Assembly: GCF_900105905.1 (NCBI RefSeq)
Contig: NZ_FNSV01000005.1
Span: 7,068,001-7,132,000 of the forward strand
Reading direction: 5' to 3'
Source: Rhodococcus koreensis
GTDB lineage: Bacteria > Actinomycetota > Actinomycetes > Mycobacteriales > Mycobacteriaceae
DNA: 64,000 bases
Below are positions 25,684 to 33,424 of this stretch, in pieces. The notes below the pieces were generated by a model that did no database searches, was not told the DNA's origin, and worked only from the letters and a program-made list of their open reading frames with translations. Numbering within the stretch: the stretch's first letter is position 1; every line of letters starts with the position of its first letter. Position numbers and translations under genes: made by a program.

Positions 25684-25702
25684 GACAGGTCCGTAGCACA
25701 GG

Positions 25703-25708
25703 TAACCT
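25703..25708 (+). promoter_or_regulatory. -10 box of a probable leaderless transcript (L,D-transpeptidase)
   Basis: TAACCT ends 7 bp before the GTG at 25716. It lies inside the 13-bp near-palindrome ACAGGTAACCTGT (25700-25712). Confidence 0.4.
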
Positions 25709-25715
25709 GTTAGCT

Positions 25716-26900
25716 GTGCATGAACTGGGTTCTCGGACAAGTCGGTCGCGCGTCGCGCTGATCGCGACGGCGCTGATCGCGTTTCTCCTTTTGCTGACCG
25801 GATGCACGGTCGGCTCCGAGTCGGGAACCGCCACCGCGCCGCCCGAACCGGCGGTCGAGGTCACCCAGAATCCGGCGTCGGGCACCGAGGACGTCAGTCC
25901 GGTGGCGCCGATCTCCGCGACCACGTCGCAGGGCACGTTCACCGACATCGCCCTCGTCAACGCCGAGGGGCGTGCCGTGCAGGGTGTGCTGTCACCCGAC
26001 CGGACCACGTTCACCGTCGGGGAGGCGCTGGGCTACGGCGCCACCTACACGTGGAAGGGCACGGCGCTCGGCACGGACGGCAAGTCCGTCGCCGTCGACG
26101 GCAGCTTCACCACGCTCGAACCCGACGAGACGATCGGCGCCACACTCAACATCGGCGACGGTCAGGAAGTCGGGATCGCCGCCCCGATCATCGTGCAGTT
26201 CCACGATTCCGTCGAGGACAAGGCGGCGGTCGAGAAGGCGATGACCGTCACGACCAACCCGCCCACCCCCGGCTCCTGGGCGTGGCTGCCCGACGACAAC
26301 GGGTCGAGGGCGCACTGGCGTCCCCAGAACTACTGGGCGCCCGGCACCACCGTCGCCCTGGACGCCAAGCTGTACGGAGTGGACTTCGGCGGGGGAGCGT
26401 ACGGCGAGCAGGATCTGTCGCTGAACTTCACCGTCGGGCGCAGTCAGATCGTGATCGCGAACGCCCCCAGCCATCGCATGCAGGTGGTGCGCGGCGGCGA
26501 AACCATCATGGACATCCCCGTCAGCTATGGCGAGGGCAATGAGGCGCGCAACGTCACCCGCAGCGGCATCCACATGGTGACCGAGAAGCACGAGGACTTC
26601 CTCATGTCCAACCCGCCGTTCTACGAGAACGTCCGCGAACGGTGGGCGGTCCGCATCTCCAACAACGGCGAGTTCATCCACGCCAACCCCGAGACCATCG
26701 GCGTCCAGGGTTCGTCGAACGTCACCAACGGCTGCATCAACCTGTCCCTCGGGGACGCCCAGGAGTACTTCGGCACCGCGTTGTACGGCGACCCCGTCGA
26801 GGTGACCGGGACGTCCATCGACCTGTCGGCCGCCGACGGCGACATCTACGACTGGGCGATCAGCTGGCCCGACTGGCAGTCCCTGTCGGCCCTCGCATAG
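25716..26900 (+). CDS. L,D-transpeptidase lipoprotein (LprQ/Ldt5-like)
   Basis: 394 residues. The signal sequence ends in the lipobox LLTGC with lipidated Cys30. Then come immunoglobulin-like domains (about 40-245) and a C-terminal YkuD domain whose catalytic Cys is in SSNVTNGCINLS, with the upstream His in FIHANPETIG. The enzyme forms 3->3 cross-links between meso-diaminopimelate residues of peptidoglycan outside the membrane. Position after murB matches M. tuberculosis lprQ (Ldt5), itself divergent from other Ldts at the active-site motif. The stop codon is inside the 5' arm of the terminator at 26899. Confidence 0.93.
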   Translation: MHELGSRTSRSRVALIATALIAFLLLLTGCTVGSESGTATAPPEPAVEVTQNPASGTEDVSPVAPISATTSQGTFTDIALVNAEGRAVQGVLSPDRTTFTVGEALGYGATYTWKGTALGTDGKSVAVDGSFTTLEPDETIGATLNIGDGQEVGIAAPIIVQFHDSVEDKAAVEKAMTVTTNPPTPGSWAWLPDDNGSRAHWRPQNYWAPGTTVALDAKLYGVDFGGGAYGEQDLSLNFTVGRSQIVIANAPSHRMQVVRGGETIMDIPVSYGEGNEARNVTRSGIHMVTEKHEDFLMSNPPFYENVRERWAVRISNNGEFIHANPETIGVQGSSNVTNGCINLSLGDAQEYFGTALYGDPVEVTGTSIDLSAADGDIYDWAISWPDWQSLSALA

Positions 26901-26942
26901 GTGAGCGGCAAAGCGTGCTCGGGCACACTTTGCCGCTCACCT
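26899..26942 (+). terminator. Terminator hairpin after the L,D-transpeptidase
   Basis: 15-bp perfect stem (26899-26913 with 26928-26942), extended past one mismatch by GTGC/GCAC with a TCGG loop. Includes the stop codon of the upstream gene. Confidence 0.75.
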
Positions 26943-27147
26943 ACCGGGTTGCCCGCCCTTTCTGAAACTTTCTTCGCACTCGGTGGAACCGAAAGCGGAT
27001 CCGTTGCGTCTATCTGAATGAGGACGCGTCAACGGCGCCGCGTTCTCGGGTGACACAACTGTGGGGAGTCGTCCGCTGTCGAGGGGTCGACGGACGACCC
27101 CGACAGTCCGTTTCGGTCGAAAGTCGTTGATCGGCAGGGGCTGTGGG

Positions 27148-27297
27148 ATGGGATGGATGTTGCTGGGTTTGGTGACGATCGTGGCGGGACTGTGGGCGGT
27201 GGTCCTTTTCCTCGAACACCAGGACAGGCGGATCGCCGCGAAGTCGCCTACGTCGTACGGTGAAAACGTCCGGACGAAGCCTGATCTCGTGGCTTGA
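27148..27297 (+). CDS. Possible small single-pass membrane protein
   Basis: 49 codons from an ATG preceded by AGGGG. MGWMLLGLVTIVAGLWAVV forms a hydrophobic helix, followed by a charged tail. Its last 50 bases overlap the 3' end of the convergent SDR gene. It sits after a terminator in a 347-bp space that is otherwise empty. No family recognised; conservation in other rhodococci would decide whether it is real. Confidence 0.4.
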   Translation: MGWMLLGLVTIVAGLWAVVLFLEHQDRRIAAKSPTSYGENVRTKPDLVA

Positions 27298-27994
27298 CGA
27301 CGATCTGGTCGATGTTCACGTGGGACGGCCGGGAGGCGACGAACCCGATGACGTCCGCGACGTCTGCGGCCACCAGCGGCGTGATGCCCTCGTAGACCTT
27401 GTCGGCCCGATCCTGGTCTCCTTCGAAGCGCACCAGCGAGAATTCGGTTTCCACTGCGCCCGGGGCGATCTCGGTGAGGCGGACCGGCTTGCCGAGCAGT
27501 TCCCCGCGCAGCGTGCGGTGCAGGACGGCCTCCGCGTGCTTGGCCGTCGTGTACCCGGCGCCGTTGTCGTACGCCTCGAGCGCCGCCACGGACGTGATAG
27601 TGACGACCAAACCGTCACCCGACTCGATCAACTTCGGCAGCAGCGCCTTGGTGATCCGAAGGGTGCCCAGGACATTGGTCTCCCACATCCACCGCCAGTC
27701 GTCGAGGTCGGCCTCGGCGACGGTGGCCAGTCCCTTGGCGCCGCCCGCGTTGTTCACGAGCACGTCGACCCTCGGCAGTACCGCGGCGAACGCATCCACG
27801 GAATCCTGGTCCGTGACGTCGAGTTCGAGCGCGGTACCGCCGATGTCTTCGGCGATCTTCTCCAGACGATCCAGTCGCCGAGCCCCGATCACCACATGAA
27901 ATCCCTGCTCGGCCAGGGTGCGGGCGGTGGCTTCGCCGATTCCGGAGCTCGCTCCGGTGACGACGGCGATGCGGGTGTCAGGTGAAAAGGTCAT
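27248..27994 (-). CDS. Short-chain dehydrogenase/reductase
   Basis: 248 residues, classical SDR: TGASSGIGEATA, NNAGGAKG, Ser in ITSVAALEAY, and Y-x3-K in GYTTAKH. It resembles the YdfG/serine-3-dehydrogenase group and the SDR that follows the L,D-transpeptidase gene in M. tuberculosis (Rv0484c). The basic RRLDR after beta-2 suggests NADP(H). Substrate unknown. It is transcribed in the opposite direction to murB and the transpeptidase. Confidence 0.88.
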   Translation of the reverse strand: MTFSPDTRIAVVTGASSGIGEATARTLAEQGFHVVIGARRLDRLEKIAEDIGGTALELDVTDQDSVDAFAAVLPRVDVLVNNAGGAKGLATVAEADLDDWRWMWETNVLGTLRITKALLPKLIESGDGLVVTITSVAALEAYDNGAGYTTAKHAEAVLHRTLRGELLGKPVRLTEIAPGAVETEFSLVRFEGDQDRADKVYEGITPLVAADVADVIGFVASRPSHVNIDQIVVKPRDQASSGRFHRTT

Positions 27995-28003
27995 GCCGAC
28001 ATG

Positions 28004-28951
28004 TTAGGGCTCGTCGATGACGGAGTAGTCACTCGCGTCGCCCGCGACGCTGCGGCTGCGCTCGCCCCGGACGTTGACGGGGACGTCGCCGGCCAGGGTG
28101 ATGCGGTTGAGTCGCCGGTACTGGTCGTCGTAGTCGGCGACGGCGTAGTGCTGAGTGGCACGGTTGTCCCAGATCGCGACATCGCCCGACTGCCAGTTCC
28201 ACCGGGTGGTGAACTCGAGTGAGATGGCGTGATCCTGCAGAACCTTGAAGAGCGCCTGCGACTGCGTGCTGCTCAGCCCGACCAGCTTCTTGACGAAGTG
28301 ACCGAGCAGCAGTGTGCGCTCGCCGGTCTCGGGGTGGACCCGCACCACCGGGTGCTCCGTCTCGAAGTAGGTGGACTGGAACTCGGCGCGGTACTCCTGC
28401 GACTTCTCGTCCTGTGCGCGTTCGGCGCTGGTCGCCGCGTAGTCGTAGACGTTGGTGTGCGTCGCCCACAGGTTGTCGGCGAGGACCTTCAGCGGCTCGG
28501 GCAGCGCGTTGTAGGCGGCGACACCCGACGCCCAGGTGGTGGTGCCGCCGTACGTGGGGAGTTCCACCGCGCGCAGGATCGACGCCTTCGGGATGCGGTC
28601 GACGAACGTGACGTCGGTGTGCCAGCTGTTGGCCTTGCCGTAGTCGGAGTCGATGGGCAGCACCTTGGTGCCGCGCGAGGTGACGGTCGGGTGCGCCGTG
28701 GTGGGGGAGCCCAGAAGCTCCGCGAACTCGTACTGCGAGTCGTCGGTGAGATGTTCCTGGCCGCGGAAGAAGATCACCTTGTGCTCGAGCAGGGCCTGGC
28801 GGATGAGCGAGACGGTGGCGGGGTCGAGGTGGCCGCCGAGCCGGACGCCGTCGATCCGGGCGCCGATGTGGGCGCCCAGCTTGACGACGCTCGCCGCGTT
28901 CTGGGAACCCTCGGCGTCGGTCACGTGCTCGGGCGCGAAATCGATGGACAT
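28004..28951 (-). CDS. TauD/TfdA-family Fe(II)/2-oxoglutarate dioxygenase
   Basis: 315 residues. Iron ligands are H and D in WHTDVTF and the distal His in RATQHYAVADY. The 2-oxoglutarate-binding Arg is in RRLNRITLAGD. Relatives include taurine dioxygenase and alkylsulfatase AtsK, which release sulfite or sulfate from organosulfur compounds, and herbicide-degrading TfdA. The ATG at 28951 follows GAAAGG; a longer open frame continues antisense through the transporter gene and is not coding. It is 9 bp upstream of the SDR gene on the same strand. A terminator separates it from the MHS transporter, so they are probably separate transcripts. Confidence 0.92.
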   Translation of the reverse strand: MSIDFAPEHVTDAEGSQNAASVVKLGAHIGARIDGVRLGGHLDPATVSLIRQALLEHKVIFFRGQEHLTDDSQYEFAELLGSPTTAHPTVTSRGTKVLPIDSDYGKANSWHTDVTFVDRIPKASILRAVELPTYGGTTTWASGVAAYNALPEPLKVLADNLWATHTNVYDYAATSAERAQDEKSQEYRAEFQSTYFETEHPVVRVHPETGERTLLLGHFVKKLVGLSSTQSQALFKVLQDHAISLEFTTRWNWQSGDVAIWDNRATQHYAVADYDDQYRRLNRITLAGDVPVNVRGERSRSVAGDASDYSVIDEP

Positions 28952-29066
28952 GGTGGGCCTTTCGGATACCGGAGACGGTGTGGAGTCCTGTAACCGAACC
29001 ATCGGGGAGTGTGCCGCCGGAAGGATTTGCGTCACCCTGATCGCAACGGGTGGGCGCACGACGACG

Positions 29067-29101
29067 TCTCCGCCGCACCGGCGGGCGGTGCGGCGGAGAC
29101 G
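29067..29101 (-). terminator. Terminator hairpin after the MHS transporter
   Basis: 14-bp perfect stem (29067-29080 with 29088-29101) with a 7-nt loop, in the 173-bp gap between the transporter stop and the dioxygenase start. Confidence 0.75.
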
Positions 29102-29124
29102 GGTGATCCATTCTGTCGGCGCCG

Positions 29125-30423
29125 CTACGCGGCGGCGCGGACCTTCCGGGTGATCGCGATGACGCAGAGCAGGCTGAGCAGCGTGACCGCGGTGAGGTAC
29201 ACGGAGATCGGTGCCGATGAACCCCAGCTCGCGTACAGCGCGGCGGCCACCGTCGGGGCGAGCCCGCCGCCGAGAACCGAACCGATCTGATAGCCGAGTG
29301 ACGCACCGCTGTACCGGACCTCGGCACTGAACAGTTCGGTGAACAGGGCGGCGATCGGCCCGTACACGATGCCCATGAACACGGCCGTGCCGAGAAGGGC
29401 GATCATCATCACCGCGGGGTTGCCGAGATCGATCAGCGGGAACAGCGCCGCCGCCCAGACCGTCAGCCCGACCGAGCCGGTGACGAGCAGTCGCCGGCGG
29501 CCGTACCGGTCGGACAGCATCGACGCGACGGGGATGACGATCAGCCACACGAACGAGGCGACCAGCGTGAAGACGAGCACCAGCGTCTTGCTCATGCCCA
29601 GGACCTTCGTCGAATAGGACAGCAGGTACGCCATGAAGATGTATCCGACGGTGTTGATGCCGATGAACGCGCCCGCGGACAGCAGCACTTCGCGCAGGTT
29701 CTCCCGCAGGACGGTGACGATCGGCAGTCGCTGATCGCGGTGCGTGTCCTTGACCTTCTCGAAGTCGGGGCTCTCGGTGATGGTGAACCGGATGACGAGA
29801 CCCATCAGCACCATCACCGCGCTGGCGAGGAACGGGATCCGCCAGCCCCACGCCAGGAACGCTTCCTCGCTGAGGCTCGTCGACACTCCGAGGAACACGA
29901 GATTCGCCAGGATCAGACCGCCGGGCACGCCCATCTGCGGGAAGCTCCCGTAGAAACCCTTCCGGTTGGCGGGTGCGTGCTCCACCGCCATCAGCACGGC
30001 GCCGCCCCACTCCCCGCCGACCCCGATTCCCTGAATGAAACGCAGGGTGACCAGCAGAATCGGAGCCCAGACGCCGATGGTGGCATAGGTAGGCAGCAGT
30101 CCGATGCCGACGGTCGCGCCGCCCATCAGCATCAGCGACAGCACGAGCATGGACTTGCGTCCGATGCGGTCACCGAAGTGGCCCATCACGACGCCGCCGA
30201 TCGGCCGCGCGACGAAGCCGACCGAGAACGTCGCGAACGCGGCCAGGGTGCCCGCGATCGAGGAGAAGGACGGGAAGAACAGCGGGCCGAACACGATCGC
30301 GGCGGCCATGCCGTAGATGAAGTAGTCGTACCACTCGATGGCGGTTCCGATGAGACTGGCGCCGGCCACCTTCAGCGGCCGGACGGGCGCCTGTGGTGTC
30401 ACGGAGATCTGCGTGGAGGTCAT
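29125..30423 (-). CDS. MFS transporter, metabolite:H+ symporter (MHS) type
   Basis: 432 residues, about 12 helices. IGTAIEWYDYFIYG in the first helix, HFGDRIGRKSMLV and RFIQGIGVGGEWGGAV are hallmarks of the MHS family (ProP, ShiA, KgtP). Members import osmolytes, shikimate, 2-oxoglutarate or aromatic acids with protons. Solute unknown; the neighbouring 2-oxoglutarate dioxygenase makes a dicarboxylate or sulfonate plausible. The ATG is at 30423; a hairpin at 30443-30470 lies in its leader. Confidence 0.9.
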   Translation of the reverse strand: MTSTQISVTPQAPVRPLKVAGASLIGTAIEWYDYFIYGMAAAIVFGPLFFPSFSSIAGTLAAFATFSVGFVARPIGGVVMGHFGDRIGRKSMLVLSLMLMGGATVGIGLLPTYATIGVWAPILLVTLRFIQGIGVGGEWGGAVLMAVEHAPANRKGFYGSFPQMGVPGGLILANLVFLGVSTSLSEEAFLAWGWRIPFLASAVMVLMGLVIRFTITESPDFEKVKDTHRDQRLPIVTVLRENLREVLLSAGAFIGINTVGYIFMAYLLSYSTKVLGMSKTLVLVFTLVASFVWLIVIPVASMLSDRYGRRRLLVTGSVGLTVWAAALFPLIDLGNPAVMMIALLGTAVFMGIVYGPIAALFTELFSAEVRYSGASLGYQIGSVLGGGLAPTVAAALYASWGSSAPISVYLTAVTLLSLLCVIAITRKVRAAA

Positions 30424-30442
30424 GTCGATGTCCTTCGAGGGC

Positions 30443-30470
30443 GCCGGGGCGGCGGACGTGCCGCCCCGGC
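30443..30470 (-). terminator. Hairpin between penicillin acylase and MHS transporter genes
   Basis: 11-bp perfect GC-rich stem (30443-30453 with 30460-30470), 6-nt loop, 37 bp past the acylase stop codon. Also within the transporter leader, 20 bp from its start. Confidence 0.6.
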
Positions 30471-30507
30471 AGGGGGATGAGGAATGCCTACCGAACTGCC
30501 GAATCCG

Positions 30508-32943
30508 TTAGTTCAACGTCACCTCGCCGGACTTGTTCGCATCAACCGACTGTTCGGTCAGGTGGTCGGTCTTGCACTGGAAGTTCCGGTACATGTCCAT
30601 CTGGTCGCTGTAATGCGGTGACCGCGTGCCGTCCGGTGCGATGAAACCGCTCTGGCCGGGCGGCCCGACGGTGCAGAGGTCGGCGACGCCGTCGCCGAGC
30701 ACGATGCGGTCGTTCTGGGTTCCGCGATTCATGTACGGCGACAGCGACAGCACCTCGTCGCTACCGGCCTGGGGGACGCCCAGGTAGTTCTTGAAGTCGA
30801 ACCGGTTCGCGCCGACCGGCAACTTCCAGCCGGCGGGGTCGGGGCCCTGCTCGGCGCGCAGCCGGTCCATCGCCTGGCCGAACGTCGAACGGAGGACGGA
30901 CATGCGGTCCGCTCCGTTGAAGAAGTCGGTGGTCTGCGGAACGCCGGACTCGTCGCCGCGCAAGGCGTTGTAGACGAGTTTCGTCGCCTCGGCGGGACGT
31001 GCGGTGCCCGCGGCGGGGTACACCTTGGCCGCATACGACGCGTACACGTCGTCCGGAAGGTCGTCGCGGATCACCGCATCGAACAGGATCGGCAGCCACG
31101 TGCGCATGATCACCGGTTCCGGTCCGTCGTACACGCCGTCCGCGTTGTCGTCGGTGGCCTGTCCGTCCCAGTTGCGGAGGAGGTTCACACCCGAGGCGAC
31201 AGGGTCGCCGTCCGGTAGTTGCCCGGTGGCCTGCTCCAGGTACGGCAGCAGATAGTCGACGTTGAGGTCGGCGAACGACGCCTGCCTGTTGATGTCCCAG
31301 ATCTCGCCGGGAGTGAACTTGTCCTTGGCCTCGAGGCGGGTGGTGATGGCCCGCACGCGGTCGACGGGGGACCAGTTGTAGCCGTCGGCGAGTGCGCCGG
31401 CCGCGGACTGGTTGTTCCAATTGGCCAGGTAGCCCTGCTCGGGGTTGTACGACTGCGGGTTGTCGTCGAAGGACCGGATGCCCTCCCACTCCATGCTGCC
31501 GTCACCGACCGCGGGAAGGCGAAGGTCCTGGCCGGCCGGGCGGACGGGCAGTCGACCGGGAGAGACGTAACCGATGTTTCCCTCGTTGTCGGCGTAGTAC
31601 CAGTTGATGGTGATGGCGACCTTCTTCGCCTGCTCGAGGAACTCGTCCCAGTTGGTGGCCTTCATGATGTCGATCCAGGCGACCAGCGACTGGATCTCGT
31701 ACCCCGCCCAGCTCTCCTTCAGGGAGTAGGCGCTTCCGTTCGGGGTGTCGAAGCTGGTGACCCGGCCGTGCACCGTCGAGTAGACCGGGTACGCGACGTC
31801 TGCCGCGCCGCGCACCTTGATCGTCTCGTTCCGGATCTCCATCGGGCGGTACCCGCCGTCGAATCGGTATGCGTGCTCGTTCGAGGGGTCGAGGACTTCC
31901 TGGTAGACGTCGTTGACGTCGAGCGGCCCGGCGGTCGCTCCCCAGGAGATCGTCTTGTTGGTGCCGAACAGAACGGTCGGGACGGCATAGGGGGTGTTGC
32001 CCGCGACGTCGAGACCGGCGCCGTGCAAACCCACGCCGTACACATAGGACGGGTTGAACCAGCCGAACTGCGGTCCGTTCATCAGAACGGACGTGCCGTC
32101 GGTGGTCTTGTCGGCGCCAACCATCCAGAGGTTGCTGGCCTCGGGTTTCATGTGCGGCCAGTCGCCACCGCCCGCGTTCTTCATGCGAGTCAGATTTGCG
32201 TCGGGGAGCGCCTGCGTCACGTCGGAGAGCCCGGCTTCCGCGGACATCGCGTGCGGTTCGTCGCCGGGCGACGTCGACTGGTCGCGGGGGACCGTGGTTG
32301 GGGCGGCGGGATCCTCCTCGGCCCAGATCAGCTGATCGAAGAGTTGCCGGCCCTTCTCCTCGCCGTTCTTCGCCTGCAGGCTCTTCAGGACCTGGAGGTT
32401 CGCGAGTTCGCTGCTCGACTGTGAGAATCTGTTGGCCATGGTCTGCACCCAGACCATCGCCACGTCGTACCCGGTCCAGTGCTCCGGCCGGAAATCGCCG
32501 TCCAGGAACTGCTTCGGCATCAGGTGATCCGGGTCTGCGGCGACCTCGTCGATCCGCTTGTTGAACCCTTCGGCGTAGCCGTCGAAGATGTCGCGTTCCG
32601 CCTGCGGCAGTCGGGAGAGCTGATCCTTGATCGACGGCGGATCGATGCTGCCCCGCGCCGTCTTGTCGATCTCGACGTAGTCGGGTCCGAGCACCTCGGC
32701 CGCCGTGCCGATCGACGACCGCTTGGCCATCTCCATTTGGAACAGGCGATCCTCGGCGACGGAGTAGCCGTATCCGGAGTAGAGCGCGCGCGTGGTGTCG
32801 GCGTACACGTGCGGGATTCCGTAGCCGTCCCGCTTGACGGTGATTCCGGCTGCGGTGGACTCCTGTGTTCCGGTGGCCGTGCAGGCCGTCAGCAGCACGG
32901 TGAGTCCCACTCCGAGGGCGAGCACCGCTCTCGTCGTCTTCAT
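30508..32943 (-). CDS. Penicillin-acylase-family lipoprotein (Ntn hydrolase)
   Basis: 811 residues. The signal peptide has lipobox LLTAC (Cys21), so it is probably tethered to the outer face of the membrane. An alpha region (about 35-235) and a spacer precede the N-terminal nucleophile Ser270 in EASNLWMVG, the autocatalytic cleavage point. The oxyanion Asn lies in TINWYYADNEGNIGY. The family cleaves amide-linked acyl groups: beta-lactam side chains, N-acyl-homoserine lactones or other N-acyl compounds. The ATG at 32943 (GGAG upstream) is preferred to a TTG two codons earlier. A TetR-type palindrome lies 62 bp upstream. Confidence 0.92.
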   Translation of the reverse strand: MKTTRAVLALGVGLTVLLTACTATGTQESTAAGITVKRDGYGIPHVYADTTRALYSGYGYSVAEDRLFQMEMAKRSSIGTAAEVLGPDYVEIDKTARGSIDPPSIKDQLSRLPQAERDIFDGYAEGFNKRIDEVAADPDHLMPKQFLDGDFRPEHWTGYDVAMVWVQTMANRFSQSSSELANLQVLKSLQAKNGEEKGRQLFDQLIWAEEDPAAPTTVPRDQSTSPGDEPHAMSAEAGLSDVTQALPDANLTRMKNAGGGDWPHMKPEASNLWMVGADKTTDGTSVLMNGPQFGWFNPSYVYGVGLHGAGLDVAGNTPYAVPTVLFGTNKTISWGATAGPLDVNDVYQEVLDPSNEHAYRFDGGYRPMEIRNETIKVRGAADVAYPVYSTVHGRVTSFDTPNGSAYSLKESWAGYEIQSLVAWIDIMKATNWDEFLEQAKKVAITINWYYADNEGNIGYVSPGRLPVRPAGQDLRLPAVGDGSMEWEGIRSFDDNPQSYNPEQGYLANWNNQSAAGALADGYNWSPVDRVRAITTRLEAKDKFTPGEIWDINRQASFADLNVDYLLPYLEQATGQLPDGDPVASGVNLLRNWDGQATDDNADGVYDGPEPVIMRTWLPILFDAVIRDDLPDDVYASYAAKVYPAAGTARPAEATKLVYNALRGDESGVPQTTDFFNGADRMSVLRSTFGQAMDRLRAEQGPDPAGWKLPVGANRFDFKNYLGVPQAGSDEVLSLSPYMNRGTQNDRIVLGDGVADLCTVGPPGQSGFIAPDGTRSPHYSDQMDMYRNFQCKTDHLTEQSVDANKSGEVTLN

Positions 32944-33004
32944 CGACAACTCCGGGCCCGGGGTGCCGACCAGTGACGATCACATCGATACATCTCACTC
33001 CTAT

Positions 33005-33020
33005 AACCGTACGTTCGGTT
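33005..33020. promoter_or_regulatory. TetR-type palindrome upstream of the acylase gene
   Basis: AACCG-N6-CGGTT with ACGT at its centre; only one base pair of 8 is mismatched. This spacing is common for TetR-family operators. No TetR gene is adjacent. Confidence 0.5.
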
Positions 33021-33164
33021 GGTATCTCGACGTATTGTGTCGTGAAACACGGTTGCCCGTCAAGAGTGGCGTCGGTCTCCCGCTGCTGCGGGTGCCGCCG
33101 CCCCGCAGCAGCGGGAACTGGGGAAGAGGGGTGGCGCGCCAGTACACGCCGTCACGCCTTCGGA

Positions 33165-33193
33165 TTGGTGAAACCGACCGAAGCTGCTACTTT
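33165..33193 (+). promoter_or_regulatory. Promoter of the leader-peptide/ROK transcript
   Basis: TTGGTG (33165-33170), 17-bp spacer, TACTTT (33188-33193). The -10 box ends 6 bp before the ATG at 33200, predicting a leaderless mRNA. Confidence 0.6.
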
Positions 33194-33199
33194 CGTGAC

Positions 33200-33313
33200 A
33201 TGTCCTCAGGCCAGTCGACCGCTCCGCGGGTCACCTACGTGACCTCCGCGCTGGGTTCGCGGCTGCCCTTGGCGCGGGAACTGTGTTGTCGCTGTCTCAG
33301 CATCTGCAGCTAA
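33200..33313 (+). CDS. Cysteine-rich leader peptide (leaderless short ORF)
   Basis: 37 codons, MSSGQSTAPRVTYVTSALGS at the start and CCRCLSICS at the end: four cysteines in the last nine residues. The ATG lies at the predicted transcription start, so it would be translated without a ribosome-binding site. After the stop codon comes a pyrimidine-rich stretch with a small CGATCG/CGATCG hairpin, then the ROK gene 111 bp later. Leaderless short ORFs with cysteine runs act as cysteine-responsive attenuators in mycobacteria; this has that design. Function here is inference. Confidence 0.55.
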   Translation: MSSGQSTAPRVTYVTSALGSRLPLARELCCRCLSICS

Positions 33314-33424
33314 TTCGCGCCGCCTTCTCCTGATCGATCGTCCTCGATCGTCCCCATCTCCACCCGGGACCGATGCAGCGTTCGGACGAAGGTGCGCACC
33401 GCCTCCGCATGCAAGGACTGCCAC

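Noticed and set aside
25700..25712. ACAGGTAACCTGT as a separate operator
   Set aside because: It coincides with the -10 region of the L,D-transpeptidase promoter and no related copy was found; noted only as part of that promoter.
28952..30010. Long N-terminal extension of the TauD gene
   Set aside because: The extension is arginine-rich shadow sequence antisense-frame to the transporter; the ATG at 28951 has an RBS and starts the conserved domain.
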